From NCBI GenBank assembly GCA_965249005.1, contig CBDFLD010000022.1, positions 1,054,001-1,118,000 of the forward strand: a stretch of 64,000 nucleotides of DNA, written 5' to 3'. The number at the start of each line of letters is the position of its first letter. Position 1 is the stretch's first letter. Positions 1 to 9,190 of the stretch are shown in pieces. Under the pieces are notes generated by a model. That model was not told the DNA's origin, searched no databases, and saw only the letters and a program-made list of their open reading frames with translations. The position numbers were made by a program, and so were the translations under genes. Source of the DNA: CBDFLD01 sp965249005 (GTDB lineage Bacteria; Acidobacteriota; UBA6911).

Positions 1-1431
1 ACTCGATACCTCCCGTTCCGGTCCACGGTGGCTCAACGGCGAGTGGAGGAACACAACGCCCCGATCCAGCAAAAAATCGACGAGCTCAAACAGCTGATGG
101 ACGATCTCGCGGCGCCATATCGGGACAACCTCACGGCGCGAAAGCTCGAGGAGCTACCCGAGGACGTCCGAGAGGACATGCGGGTGGCGCTGGCGACGCC
201 CGCCCAGGAGCGCTCGGAGCTTCAGCGATATCTGGCGAAAAATTTTGGACCACGGTTGGAGGTGACGCTCAAGGAAATATCCCGGACCTTCGAGGAATTC
301 AGAAAACCGGCGACGGAGCTCGACAAGCAGATTGAAGCCGAAAAGCAAAGGCTCGAGCCTGAGCCGAGAATTCGTGCCCTCTTTGATATGGGAGGAACGC
401 CGACGTCCAACCGGTTGTTGCGCCGGGGGGAACCCGACAACCCCGGTCCGCTCGTCAGCCCAGGCGTACCTTCCGTGCTTGCAACCGGACTGTCTCCATA
501 CCGGATTGAGAAGCCGCCCTACAGTACGGAAACAAGTGGACGTCGGCTGGCGCTGGCGCGCTGGCTGACTCAGGCCAACCATCCGCTGACGGCGAGAGTG
601 ATGGTCAACCGGATCTGGCAGCATCATTTTGGAACCGCATTGGTCAGCACGCCGGGAAACTTCGGCCGTCTCGGCACGCCGCCCACGCACCCTCGACTGC
701 TGGACTGGCTGGCAACCGAGTTCGTGCGCGGGGGTTGGAGCATCAAGGCGATGCACCAGCTCATGGTCACTTCCGCCGCATATCGGCAGAGCTCCAGGGC
801 GACGGCGCAGGCGCAAGCAATGGACCCGGGCAACATTCTGTTCTCCCGTTTTCCTTTGCGCCGGCTGGACGCCGACGCGCTGCGCGACGCCTTGTTGAAA
901 GTTGCCGGCCGACTCGATACCACGCCCTTTGGCCCGGCGGATGAGTTGGAGGTGAGCCCCGAAGGAGAAGTCGTCGGCAAGGTTGCGACGAATGGCTACC
1001 GCCGAAGCATCTATTTGCTTCAGAGGCGTTCCAAGCCGGTGACCATGCTCGAGACGTTCGATGCGCCTTTTCTGATTCCGAACTGTGTCAAACGATCATA
1101 CTCGACCGTCTCTTCGCAGGCCCTGGTGCTCATGAACGCGGAGCTCGTCCGGGAGAACGCGCATCATATGGCCGGTCGTATCATCGAGGTGGCCGGAGGA
1201 GACCACGAAAAGCAGATCAATCGGCTCTATCGTACGACGTTTGGTCGCAAGCCGTCGAGGCAAGAGCTTCGAGACGCAGAGGAAACCTTGCGAGCCATGA
1301 CCAATGAATGGAGAATGCGTCTCGAACAGCAGCGGCCTCCCGAACCGGTTCCCATGAAGGCCGTATGGCTCGCACTCGCGTCCCTGTCACACACGTTTCT
1401 CAACGCGGCTGAGTTTCTTTATCTTGATTGA
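1..1431 (+). CDS. DUF1553 (PSD1) domain protein, 5'-truncated by the window edge
   Basis: The reading frame is open from base 1 to the TGA at 1429-1431, so the gene starts upstream; the GTG at 28 is only the first possible internal start. The N-terminal third is charged and probably helical or coiled. From about residue 170 it carries the DUF1553 signature, with ALARWLTQANHPLTARVMVN followed by an RIWQHHFG motif, and a later segment with YLLQRRSKP. In this family a DUF1549 domain and often a cytochrome-c-like domain lie upstream, outside the window. The proteins are usually exported and found beside DUF1501 genes, as here (next gene 15 bases downstream, same strand). The biochemical role is unknown; a part in degradation of complex substrates in Planctomycetes and Acidobacteria is often assumed but is inference. 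Confidence 0.85.
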   Translation, partial: TRYLPFRSTVAQRRVEEHNAPIQQKIDELKQLMDDLAAPYRDNLTARKLEELPEDVREDMRVALATPAQERSELQRYLAKNFGPRLEVTLKEISRTFEEFRKPATELDKQIEAEKQRLEPEPRIRALFDMGGTPTSNRLLRRGEPDNPGPLVSPGVPSVLATGLSPYRIEKPPYSTETSGRRLALARWLTQANHPLTARVMVNRIWQHHFGTALVSTPGNFGRLGTPPTHPRLLDWLATEFVRGGWSIKAMHQLMVTSAAYRQSSRATAQAQAMDPGNILFSRFPLRRLDADALRDALLKVAGRLDTTPFGPADELEVSPEGEVVGKVATNGYRRSIYLLQRRSKPVTMLETFDAPFLIPNCVKRSYSTVSSQALVLMNAELVRENAHHMAGRIIEVAGGDHEKQINRLYRTTFGRKPSRQELRDAEETLRAMTNEWRMRLEQQRPPEPVPMKAVWLALASLSHTFLNAAEFLYLD

Positions 1432-1446
1432 GGGAGCGACATTTTC

Positions 1447-2901
1447 ATGAAACGCCACAATCCGGCAGGTGATATCGAGCGAACCCTGAGCCGTAGAAGT
1501 TTTTTCTCGAGCGTGTCGCACGGCCTGAAGGGCGCCGCAATCGCATCCCTGCTGGGAAACGATTATCCCGCGCTGGCGAGTCCGTCCCGCCGCGTCTACG
1601 ACCTGGGTGAGCGGGCAGCACATTTCGAGCCCAGGGCGAAATCGGTCATCCAGTTGTTCATGAATGGCGGGCCGAGCCAGGTTGACCTGTTCGATCCCAA
1701 GCCGGCACTCGAGAAATACGCTGGGCAGCCTCCGGGCCGGGATATGGCCAGCGAGGTGCGCACCGTTCGTGAAGCCGGCGGACTCATGCCTTCGCCCTTC
1801 AAGTTCGCCAAGCATGGGGAATCGGGCATCGAGCTCTCGGAGATCCTGCCGCACCTGGCCCAGCGCGTCGACGACATCGCACTCATTCGCTCGATGTGGT
1901 CTCCCCACATGGCCCACGAGGCGTCGCTGTTTTTGATGCACACTGGAAGGATTTTCCCCGGCCGGCCGACGTTGGGTGCCTGGGTTGTCTACGGTCTCGG
2001 TAGCGAGAATCAAAACCTGCCGGCCTTTGTCGTTCTGGACGATCCCAAGGGATTACCGATCAACCATATTCAGAATTGGCAAGCGGGCTACCTGCCGGCG
2101 CTGTACCAGGGGACGCGGGTCCGTTCGGAGGGATCTCCGCTACTCAACCTCAAACCGAACGAAGAATGGCCCGAACCGATCGTCGAGCTTTCACGCTCGC
2201 TGCTCCGCCGAATGGACCAAAGGCACCTCGACGAGCGTCCCGGGCACGACGACCTCGAAGCGCGCATCAGCGGCTATGAGCTGGCGGCCCGAATGCAGTT
2301 GGCCGCCTCGGATGCGATGGACCTTTCGAAGGAAGATGCGGCAACCAGAGCGATGTACGGGCTCAACGACGAGCTCACGGCCTCCTATGGTCGTCGTTGT
2401 TTACTTGCGCGCCGGTTGGTCGAACGTGGGGTCCGTATGGTGCAGATCTACATCGAGACGCAGATCTGGGACAACCACCGTGAAATCGACAAGGGCCTGC
2501 GTTATTGCTGCGGAAAGACGGATCCACCCATCGGGGCGCTGCTCACCGACCTGAAGCGCACGGGGCTGCTCGACAGCACGCTCGTGGTCTGGGGCGGCGA
2601 GTTCGGCCGTCTACCCATCGCACAGAAACCCGGTGGCGTCGACGTGGGACGGGATCATGGCCCTTCGGGTTTCAGTGTCTGGATGGCAGGAGGCGGCATC
2701 AAGGGTGGAACGGTTTACGGAGCCACCGACGAGATTGGCTACAAAGCAGTGGAGAATCCGGTCAGCGTTCACGATTTCCACGCCACGATCCTGCACCAGC
2801 TCGGTCTGGACCACCGCAAGCTGGTATTTGGCCGCGAAGGCCGCAGCGAACGCATCACCGACGAATTCCCCGCCCGCGTCATCAAAGAAATCCTTGCCTA
2901 A
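1447..2901 (+). CDS. DUF1501 family protein, Tat-exported
   Basis: A 484-residue protein of the alkaline-phosphatase/sulfatase-like DUF1501 family. The N-terminus has a twin-arginine motif (SRRSFF, residues 15-20) followed by a weakly hydrophobic stretch ending at ALA near residue 43, so export in folded form by the Tat system is likely. Family motifs are visible: LFMNGGPSQVDLFDP near residue 66, WGGEFGRLP near 380 and GRDHGPSGFSVWMAGGG near 400. A GAGGGAG ribosome site precedes the ATG at 1447. It follows the DUF1553 gene by 15 bases, the standard operon pair. Exact substrate unknown. Confidence 0.9.
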   Translation: MKRHNPAGDIERTLSRRSFFSSVSHGLKGAAIASLLGNDYPALASPSRRVYDLGERAAHFEPRAKSVIQLFMNGGPSQVDLFDPKPALEKYAGQPPGRDMASEVRTVREAGGLMPSPFKFAKHGESGIELSEILPHLAQRVDDIALIRSMWSPHMAHEASLFLMHTGRIFPGRPTLGAWVVYGLGSENQNLPAFVVLDDPKGLPINHIQNWQAGYLPALYQGTRVRSEGSPLLNLKPNEEWPEPIVELSRSLLRRMDQRHLDERPGHDDLEARISGYELAARMQLAASDAMDLSKEDAATRAMYGLNDELTASYGRRCLLARRLVERGVRMVQIYIETQIWDNHREIDKGLRYCCGKTDPPIGALLTDLKRTGLLDSTLVVWGGEFGRLPIAQKPGGVDVGRDHGPSGFSVWMAGGGIKGGTVYGATDEIGYKAVENPVSVHDFHATILHQLGLDHRKLVFGREGRSERITDEFPARVIKEILA

Positions 2902-2922
2902 ATTAGTATCGCTCAAACTGGG

Positions 2923-4689
2923 TCATGTGCGGTTAAGTAGGCATCTCGCGCCGCGAGATGTAGCAGGAAGCGTGCGGAGCCGCTCACGGCGTGAGCGGCC
3001 TATCGGCTGACTGGCCTCTGCGGAGCGTAACAACTGTCCGTGACAGCCGCCCGTCATCTCGCCGTTTTCCAGCGCCAACTCGCCGTTGAGGAGGACGTGA
3101 ACGATTCCTTCCGAAAAGAGCCCAGGCTCGCTCCAGGTGGAACGATCGATGACCGTGTCCGGATCGAAGACGGTCACGTCGGCCCTGTATCCCTCTCGAA
3201 TGAAGCCGCGATCCGCCAGCCGGTAGTACGCGGCGGGCAGGGAAGTCATCTTTCTCACTGCGTCTTCCAGTGTCAGAATCTTCCACTCGCGAACGTAGCG
3301 TCCCAACACCCGGGGAAAGGTCCCTCTGGAACGCGGGTGGCCTTGCCCATGGTCCAGACCGGTGATGCTTCCGTCGCTGGCGATCATGGTCCAAGAGCGC
3401 CGCATGATATGGCGCACGTCTTCCTCGGAGCAGGCTGCCAGAGTGATTTTGGTCATGGCACCCCCCGCCGCGACCAGATCGACCAGAAGCTGAAAAGGGC
3501 TGACTTCGCGTTCGTCCGCGATATCGACGATCATCTTTCCCATCAGCTCGGGATGTTTCTCACTGGCCACGATGCGGAACGAGTCGTACTTCCCGCCGGC
3601 GGCCACGACCCAGCTGAATACTCCCGGTAGCCCCTTTTCGGTGGCGTGTTGAATCGCCTCCCGCCGTTTTGGATCACCCAGCGCGTCCAACAGCGCCTGT
3701 GTTCCCTCTTCGATCAACGTCCTTCTCTGCTCGGGGCTCAATCGGGCATTGCGGAGCCTCCGGTCGATCTTGTCCAGTCCCAGGGAGGGTGGCGTGGCGA
3801 AGACCTCGATCAGCTGGGCGGTCGCGGCGCCGTCGTAAGGATACTGATCAATCGTGATGTCGACACCGCTGTCGATTCTCGCCTGGAAATAATTACACAG
3901 GGCTTCGGCTTGACCCCAGTTTCGCTTGCCGACCGCCTTGAAGTGGGCGGGGTGGGGCCTCGCGCCGGACCGTTCCCCGATTTCAATGCACTCCTGGTAG
4001 GACCCCTTGAAATCTGAAGCTGCCTGCCGCACGTGGGAATCGTAGATCCCGTCGTACTCCGCCGCGACCTTCGCCAGCTCGATCACCTCTTCGGTCGAGG
4101 CGTAGCGGCCGGGCAGGTACATCAAACCAGTCGAGAAGCCGAGGGCACCCATTGCCATGGCCTCCCGCACCAGAGACTGCATCGTCTCCAGCTCTTGCGC
4201 CGTGGGAGCTCGGTCTTCCATTCGCATGACCTGGCGCCGGATGGCGTTGTGGCCAGCCAGGAATGCGTAGTGCGTACCGACTCCCTGTTTCTCGAAGGTC
4301 TCGATGATACTCTGGATCGATTGAGGCGATAGAATCCCATCCGCGCCAAAGACACAGGTCGTTACACCCTGGGTGATGAATCCCTCGTTTTCTTTGAGTT
4401 CCGGGTCTACCAGGCCCCGCTCTGCATGATTGTGAACGTCGATGAACCCCGGCGCTACAACCATTCCAGTCGCGTCGATGCGCTTTGGGGCCTCTGCGTT
4501 TGATAGCTTGCCGATGCTTGCAATCTTGCCGTCCACGATGCCGACATCGCCAAGATGACCGGGATTTCCTGAGCCATCCACCACGGTGCCATTGACAATC
4601 AAAACGTCGAAGGACTCCGTAGTTGCACAGCCGCTGAGGGCCACGCTGCAAAAGCAAAGAATGTAGATTGCCGACCAGTTCCGAAACAT
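2923..4689 (-). CDS. D-aminoacylase / N-acyl-D-amino-acid deacylase-like lipoprotein
   Basis: An amidohydrolase-superfamily protein. It has the FDVLIVNGTVVDGSGNPG opening of D-aminoacylases and dihydroorotases, then APGFIDVHNH as metal-binding strand 1 (His-x-His), a GVTTCVFGADG loop, and a C-terminal amidohydrolase segment (VRKMTSLPAAYYRLADRG). Known relatives hydrolyse N-acyl-D-amino acids. The ATG at 4689 is preferred to the upstream ATG at 4725 because it begins a lipoprotein signal with LSGC lipobox (Cys21), so the enzyme is probably membrane-anchored in the periplasm. Oddly, about the last 30 residues (from PIGRSRRERL on) are encoded by two palindromic repeats at 2941-2999, which suggests that a repeat insertion removed the original stop. 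It converges on the DUF1501 gene. Confidence 0.85.
   Translation of the reverse strand: MFRNWSAIYILCFCSVALSGCATTESFDVLIVNGTVVDGSGNPGHLGDVGIVDGKIASIGKLSNAEAPKRIDATGMVVAPGFIDVHNHAERGLVDPELKENEGFITQGVTTCVFGADGILSPQSIQSIIETFEKQGVGTHYAFLAGHNAIRRQVMRMEDRAPTAQELETMQSLVREAMAMGALGFSTGLMYLPGRYASTEEVIELAKVAAEYDGIYDSHVRQAASDFKGSYQECIEIGERSGARPHPAHFKAVGKRNWGQAEALCNYFQARIDSGVDITIDQYPYDGAATAQLIEVFATPPSLGLDKIDRRLRNARLSPEQRRTLIEEGTQALLDALGDPKRREAIQHATEKGLPGVFSWVVAAGGKYDSFRIVASEKHPELMGKMIVDIADEREVSPFQLLVDLVAAGGAMTKITLAACSEEDVRHIMRRSWTMIASDGSITGLDHGQGHPRSRGTFPRVLGRYVREWKILTLEDAVRKMTSLPAAYYRLADRGFIREGYRADVTVFDPDTVIDRSTWSEPGLFSEGIVHVLLNGELALENGEMTGGCHGQLLRSAEASQPIGRSRRERLRTLPATSRGARCLLNRT
2941..2999. repeat. Pair of 21-bp palindromes inside the 3' end of the amidohydrolase gene
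   Basis: Two hairpins of 10 bp + 1 base + 10 bp. One is at 2941-2961 (arm GCATCTCGCG, last pair mismatched) and one at 2979-2999 (arm GCCGCTCACG, perfect). The same two arms recur in the opposite order at 4787-4836, so they form a repeated element flanking the amidohydrolase gene. Possible REP-like element or transcription end structure between convergent genes. Confidence 0.75.
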
Positions 4690-4786
4690 TTCCAGAGGTG
4701 ACTCGAATGTGGTTCTGAAGGTCAAATGATTATACGAGATGCGTCCCGAATGGCAAAGAAGGTGGGCGTCTGGACATTTGTCAGAA

Positions 4787-4836
4787 GCCGCTCACGGCGC
4801 GAGCGGCCTACGTAGGCATCTCGCGTGGCGAGATGC
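4787..4836. repeat. Pair of 21-bp palindromes, second copy
   Basis: The arm GCCGCTCACG palindrome is at 4787-4807 (one mismatch) and the arm GCATCTCGCG palindrome at 4816-4836 (one mismatch). These are the same two units as at 2941-2999 but in swapped order. They lie in the divergent intergenic region between the amidohydrolase and the dehydratase, where a terminator would not be expected. Confidence 0.75.
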
Positions 4837-4881
4837 GACCTATGTTTGACTTGAACTGCACCCGGAGTGTACGGTCTACAC

Positions 4882-5868
4882 ATGATGCAACAGACAGCTC
4901 ACGAACCTATTCCTATCGACCAGATCCGGGCGGCACGGGAGCGCATCGCGGGTGCGGCCATTCACACACCTCTGGTTCGTCTCAACGTGGATGACGCTCC
5001 GGCCGAAATCTATCTCAAGCTGGAAAACTTGCAGCCGATTGGTTCCTTCAAGATTCGGGGTGCCATCAACGCAATGCGGCTCGCTGATCCGGATCAACTC
5101 GCACAGGGTGTGTGGACCGCGAGCACCGGCAACATGGCCCAGGGTGTCGCATTCGGTGCACGCCAGCTCGGCATTCCGTGTACGGTGGTTCTTCCGGACA
5201 ACGCCGCCACCGCCAAGATCGAATCGATCCGCAAGCTGGGCGCGGAGATCCGCATCTTTCCGAGGAAAGATTGGTTCGAGCTCATCTTCTATAAAAAACC
5301 CATAGAGGGGCTCGAGCTCAGCGGCGTGTTCATCCATCCGGTTGACGATCGAAACGTGATGGCCGGCCACGGCACGATGGGTCTGGAGATCCTCGAAGAC
5401 TTGCCCGATGTGGATGCTGTGTTGGCTCCCTACGGGGGGGGCGGTTTGACATGTGGAGTGGCGTCCGCCGTCCGTGCGCTGCGCCCGGCCACCCGATTCT
5501 ACGCCTGCGAGCTGGAGGTCGGCGCTCCGCTCGCCGCTGCCCTGGCCGCAGGAAAGCCAGTTGTGACCGAACGCGAAGCCACTCCGCCCTTCGCCGGCGG
5601 TTTCAGTGGATCGACGACCGTCATCGAGAACGTGTTTGCTCTCGTTCGCCAGCTCGTCGAGGGTTCGTTGACGATGTCGTTGCCGGATCTCGTTTCTGCG
5701 ATCCGGATCCTAGCCGAACGCAACCGCATCATTGCGGAAGGCGCAGGGGCGGCACCCGTAGCAGCGGCACTTCAGGGGAAGGCCGGCACCGGAAAAGTCG
5801 TTTGTGTTGTTTCCGGAGGACACATTGCGCTCGGAGAGCTCGCGGCCATGCTGGGTGAAGAGAGGTAA
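4882..5868 (+). CDS. PLP-dependent threonine/serine dehydratase family protein
   Basis: A 328-residue fold-type II PLP enzyme related to catabolic threonine ammonia-lyase and serine racemase. The cofactor lysine sits in PIGSFKIRGA (K57), the substrate loop is STGNMAQGVAF and the phosphate-binding loop is GGGGLTCG. There is no C-terminal ACT-like regulatory domain, unlike biosynthetic IlvA. Expected reaction: L-threonine or L-serine to 2-oxoacid plus ammonia. The ATG at 4882 or the adjacent ATG at 4885 is preferred to the GTG at 4867, since family homology begins soon after. The gene stands alone; ornithine cyclodeaminase-like or racemase activity cannot be excluded. Confidence 0.85.
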   Translation: MMQQTAHEPIPIDQIRAARERIAGAAIHTPLVRLNVDDAPAEIYLKLENLQPIGSFKIRGAINAMRLADPDQLAQGVWTASTGNMAQGVAFGARQLGIPCTVVLPDNAATAKIESIRKLGAEIRIFPRKDWFELIFYKKPIEGLELSGVFIHPVDDRNVMAGHGTMGLEILEDLPDVDAVLAPYGGGGLTCGVASAVRALRPATRFYACELEVGAPLAAALAAGKPVVTEREATPPFAGGFSGSTTVIENVFALVRQLVEGSLTMSLPDLVSAIRILAERNRIIAEGAGAAPVAAALQGKAGTGKVVCVVSGGHIALGELAAMLGEER

Positions 5869-5883
5869 ACTCAGGCCTCGCTT

Positions 5884-7491
5884 CTAGCTTTCCTGCGGTC
5901 CAGCCGCGCGGATCTCGGCCGATACGTCGCCGGCGAACTGCTCGAAGTTTTCGATGAACATCTTGGCCAACTTCTGGGCCTGCGAGTCGTAGGCCCCGGG
6001 ATCTTTCCAGGTGTTGCGTGGTTTCAGTATCTCGGGGGGAACGTCCGGACAGGTGTCCGGCACTTGCACCCCGAAGAAGGGATCGCGTGTCGTCGGTACC
6101 GTATCGAGTACTCCATCCAGGACCCCGTGAACCATCGATCGCGTGTATCCAAGATTCATCCGCTCGCCGATTCCATAGGGCCCTCCGCTCCATCCGGTAT
6201 TGATGAGCCACACCGAAACGTCGTGCTTTGCAATCTTCTCGCCCAGCAGATTTGCATAAACGACCGGGTTCAACGCCATGAACGGTGATCCGAAACAAGC
6301 GCTGAAGGTCGCCTGCGGCTCGGTGATTCCGCGCTCGGTGCCGGCCACCTTGGCGGTGTAGCCCGAAAGAAAGTGGTACATTGCCTGAGCCGGATTCAGA
6401 CAAGCGACGGGTGGCAGCACCCCGAAGGCATCGGCCGTGAGCATGATGATGGCTTTCGGGTGCCCGGCCCGGCCTGTCCGGGTCGCGTTGGGAATGTGTG
6501 ATATCGGATAAGAAGCGCGAGTATTTTCGGTAAAGGCATCGCTGTCCAGATCGAGCCGTCGATCCACTGCGTTGATGGCCACGTTCTCGAGAATGGTTCC
6601 GAAACGCCGTGTGGTTTCGTAGATCTCGGGCTCGCCCGTGGGCGAGAGCCGAATCACCTTGGCGTAGCAGCCTCCCTCGAAGTTGAATACACCCTCGTCA
6701 CTCCAGCCGTGTTCATCATCCCCGATCAGGGTGCGTTTCGGGTCGGCCGAAAGCGTGGTCTTTCCGGTTCCTGAAAGACCGAAGAAAATCGCCACATCGT
6801 CCTCGTCCTTCCCGTAGTTCGCCGAGCAATGCATGGACAGAACGCCCTGAGGAGGGAGCAGGTAATTCATGACGGTAAACATCGACTTTTTCATCTCGCC
6901 CGCGTAGTGCGTCCCTCCGATGATGACTTCTCGCCGTCCAAGATGAAGCATGATGAAAGCTTCCGAACGGATTCCATCGCTCTCCGGATTGGCGTGGAAA
7001 CCCGGGGCATCGATGACCGTGAACTGTGGCTTGTGCGCCGCGATCGTTTCAGGATCCACGTCGATAAACATGTTGCGCGCGAAAAGATTGTGCCAGGCCA
7101 GCTCGGTGATGACCCTTATTGGTACGCGGTAGGTCGGATCAGCCCCGGCGTAACAGTCGTGGACGAAGATGTCCTTCCCCTGTAGATACGCCGTCAGCCG
7201 GGATCGCAGGGCCTCGTAGCGCCGGACCTCGATCGGTTGATTCACCTTGCCCCACCATACGTTGTCCTCGCTCGATGGCTCCCGGACCATGTAGCGGTCG
7301 TTGGGAGAGCGCCCGGTGTACTGCCCGGTCCTTACGACCAGCGGGCCAAGATGAGCCAGCAGCCCCTCGCGGCGCTGAATCGCATGCTCGCACAACGCCG
7401 GCGTCGAGAGGTTCCACCAGACCGTGTTTGCATTGTTGATGCCTAGGCCTCGGAGGCTCTGCGAGTTATGCACTTGTTCCTGATGCTCCAT
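5884..7491 (-). CDS. pckA: Phosphoenolpyruvate carboxykinase (ATP)
   Basis: A 535-residue cytosolic enzyme converting oxaloacetate and ATP to PEP, CO2 and ADP, the entry step of gluconeogenesis. The kinase-1a loop GLSGTGKT is at residues 238-245, with the ADPKRTLIGDDEHGW metal site just after and the GGTHYAGEMKKSMF metal/substrate segment at 192-205. The length matches bacterial ATP-type enzymes (about 530-540). The ATG at 7491 follows an AAAGGAG ribosome site. It lies 149 bp downstream of the phosphofructokinase gene on the same strand, pairing a glycolytic and a gluconeogenic control enzyme. Inverted repeats at 7553-7573 and 7612-7629 lie between them. Confidence 0.97.
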   Translation of the reverse strand: MEHQEQVHNSQSLRGLGINNANTVWWNLSTPALCEHAIQRREGLLAHLGPLVVRTGQYTGRSPNDRYMVREPSSEDNVWWGKVNQPIEVRRYEALRSRLTAYLQGKDIFVHDCYAGADPTYRVPIRVITELAWHNLFARNMFIDVDPETIAAHKPQFTVIDAPGFHANPESDGIRSEAFIMLHLGRREVIIGGTHYAGEMKKSMFTVMNYLLPPQGVLSMHCSANYGKDEDDVAIFFGLSGTGKTTLSADPKRTLIGDDEHGWSDEGVFNFEGGCYAKVIRLSPTGEPEIYETTRRFGTILENVAINAVDRRLDLDSDAFTENTRASYPISHIPNATRTGRAGHPKAIIMLTADAFGVLPPVACLNPAQAMYHFLSGYTAKVAGTERGITEPQATFSACFGSPFMALNPVVYANLLGEKIAKHDVSVWLINTGWSGGPYGIGERMNLGYTRSMVHGVLDGVLDTVPTTRDPFFGVQVPDTCPDVPPEILKPRNTWKDPGAYDSQAQKLAKMFIENFEQFAGDVSAEIRAAGPQES

Positions 7492-7552
7492 GCGGTGCTC
7501 CTTTGCTGATTCTTCCTTGTTTCAGCTTGCCTTTCCTGTACCCTTCCGTCAA

Positions 7553-7573
7553 GGCGGGGCGCCGAGCCCCGCC
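7553..7573 (-). terminator. GC-rich hairpin in the pckA leader, terminator-like
   Basis: A perfect 8-bp stem (GGCGGGGC with GCCCCGCC) around a 5-base loop, in the 149-bp gap between the phosphofructokinase stop and pckA. No T-run follows on either strand, so it is either a factor-dependent end or a leader structure of pckA. Confidence 0.4.
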
Positions 7574-7611
7574 ATCTTGTACTATCGGCCGCGACTGCAT
7601 CAAACTTTTCT

Positions 7612-7629
7612 CGCGTTACCTGTAACGCG
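7612..7629. promoter_or_regulatory. Perfect inverted repeat downstream of phosphofructokinase
   Basis: CGCGTTAC and GTAACGCG arms separated by two bases, 12 bases beyond the phosphofructokinase stop. The symmetry and short spacer fit either a repressor operator for pckA or a weak terminator. Confidence 0.4.
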
Positions 7630-7640
7630 TTTACAACCAA

Positions 7641-8975
7641 TCACCCGGTTCCGACCATCGAGGCCGGCTGCCCGGTCATTTGAAGCAGGTATTGCCATTC
7701 GTGCCCGGTGGGATCGAGCGTCTTCCGTGACTCGGTGGCTAGCGGAATCGGCATATGAGTAAAGTGCTGGTTCCAGTAACCCACGACCATGTCGGTACGG
7801 CCGGCCATCCCGGCATGGACCGCGTGCTGGCCCAGGATCAAGCAGTAAGCCGAGTCGTTGGAGTTTGCCGGCTGGCTACGGATCGTGTAGCTCGGATCAA
7901 TGTACTTGACGTTGACCTTCACCTTCTGCTCGTTGCAGTACTTCTGGATCTCGTCGCACAGAAAGATGCCGATGTCCTTCAACTTGAGATTGCCCGAGGC
8001 GTCTTTTTCCTGGCTTGCGGCGTTACCGGGACCTGGAAGCATCTCCTGTCCGGCCCCCTCAGCTACGACGATCACGGCATGTTTTCGTTGAGTGAGTCGC
8101 TCGACGAGTGTGGGTAGAAACGCCCCTTCACCGCGCAGCGTGAAGGGAACCTCTGGAATGAGACAGAAATTGACGTCCGGGTTGGCCAGGCTGGCGTACG
8201 TGGCGATGAAGCCCGAATGCCGGCCCATTAGTTTTACCAGTCCAATGCCGTTTCTCGCGCCGCGGGCCTCGGCGTGCGCCGCCAGGATGGCGGGCCGCGC
8301 CTCCGTGACCGCGGTGACGAAGCCAAAACTGCGGTGGACCCACTGGATGTCATTGTCGATCGTCTTCGGAACACCCACGACACTCATGGCGAGCTTGTGG
8401 CGTGCGATCTCGGTAGCGATCGCCGACGCCCCCCGGAGCGTTCCATCGCCTCCGATCGCGAATAGTATGCTCACGTCCCAGTTGACAAGCGTGTTGACCA
8501 TTTCCTTGACGTCTTGAGCGCCGCGGGAGGAGCCGAGTAGCGATCCGCCATTCTCGTGAATAGAATCGACATCGTCCGGTTTCAGCAGGCGCGGCCTCTT
8601 CTCACAAGTCGGCGAGAGTCCCAGGTACCCGTATGGAAAGCCGACGATTCTCTTGACTCCGTAAACGTAGTGCAGGGTCATCACGATGGAGCGGATCACG
8701 TCGTTCAGGCCGGGACAGAGTCCTCCACAAGTCACCAGGCCGCACGTGATGGCTCCGGGATCAAAGAAGATCTTTTCCCGCGGTCCGGCTTTTTCCATAT
8801 GGGGAGGCGCTTCGGACCGGGCGCGGTAAGGGGCCACCGATCGCAGCTGCGAGCTCAGCAGCACACGTTCCGAGTCTTGGATGAACGCAACGCCGCGGCT
8901 GATCAGAGGGGAGGGGAAGTTACTCTCCCCCAGGCGCTGGGTCTCGAGTTCTTTCTGAGACGGCAACTCCACCAT
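7641..8975 (-). CDS. pfkA: ATP-dependent 6-phosphofructokinase (PPi-PFK-like clade)
   Basis: A 444-residue enzyme phosphorylating fructose 6-phosphate. It has the long N-terminal extension of the clade that includes treponemal, trypanosomal and plant-type enzymes. The ATP/PPi discriminator reads GGDGT (residues 175-179), with glycine rather than the aspartate typical of pyrophosphate users. The catalytic loop reads PKTIDND (203-209), with the lysine typical of the PPi group; this combination is known for ATP-using members. The substrate loop GLVKLMGRHSGFIATYA is intact. pckA follows downstream on the same strand. Gene symbol by function only. Confidence 0.88.
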   Translation of the reverse strand: MVELPSQKELETQRLGESNFPSPLISRGVAFIQDSERVLLSSQLRSVAPYRARSEAPPHMEKAGPREKIFFDPGAITCGLVTCGGLCPGLNDVIRSIVMTLHYVYGVKRIVGFPYGYLGLSPTCEKRPRLLKPDDVDSIHENGGSLLGSSRGAQDVKEMVNTLVNWDVSILFAIGGDGTLRGASAIATEIARHKLAMSVVGVPKTIDNDIQWVHRSFGFVTAVTEARPAILAAHAEARGARNGIGLVKLMGRHSGFIATYASLANPDVNFCLIPEVPFTLRGEGAFLPTLVERLTQRKHAVIVVAEGAGQEMLPGPGNAASQEKDASGNLKLKDIGIFLCDEIQKYCNEQKVKVNVKYIDPSYTIRSQPANSNDSAYCLILGQHAVHAGMAGRTDMVVGYWNQHFTHMPIPLATESRKTLDPTGHEWQYLLQMTGQPASMVGTG

Positions 8976-8980
8976 GTGGA

Positions 8981-9190
8981 TTATGACTCCTTCGCCGCCC
9001 CGAAGCGGAAGCGACGCAAGGGGAACTCGAACGGGTGCCCTGGGAGGCGGACGGCAGTGTTGGTCGCCAGGCCACGGCGGCCGGTAAAGATTTGAAGGGT
9101 GACACTGAGTGCGGCGCCTTCCGAGCGAACCCGGATCATATCGCCGACGGTTTCCAGTATGCGGGTATGGCGAACCAAATCTGCGGTCAT
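8981..9190 (-). pseudogene. Remnant of V-type ATPase subunit B (N-terminal barrel)
   Basis: A 69-residue frame ending 5 bases before the phosphofructokinase start. The segment HTRILETVGDMIRVRSEG, followed by VTLQIFTGRRGLAT and a GHPFEF motif, resembles the N-terminal beta-barrel of the spirochaete/chlamydia-type V-ATPase B subunit as I remember it (pattern: TKI..I.GN.I.V.AEG, then VTLQVF.GT.GLST, then LG.P). The stretch between the two blocks is missing and nothing of the nucleotide-binding core follows, so this is a decayed fragment. No other ATPase genes are present. It could be a translated short protein, but the homology pattern favours decay. Confidence 0.5.

Noticed and set aside
7501..7640. 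Riboswitch in the pckA leader
   Set aside because: Only two simple inverted repeats are present; no known aptamer core was recognised.
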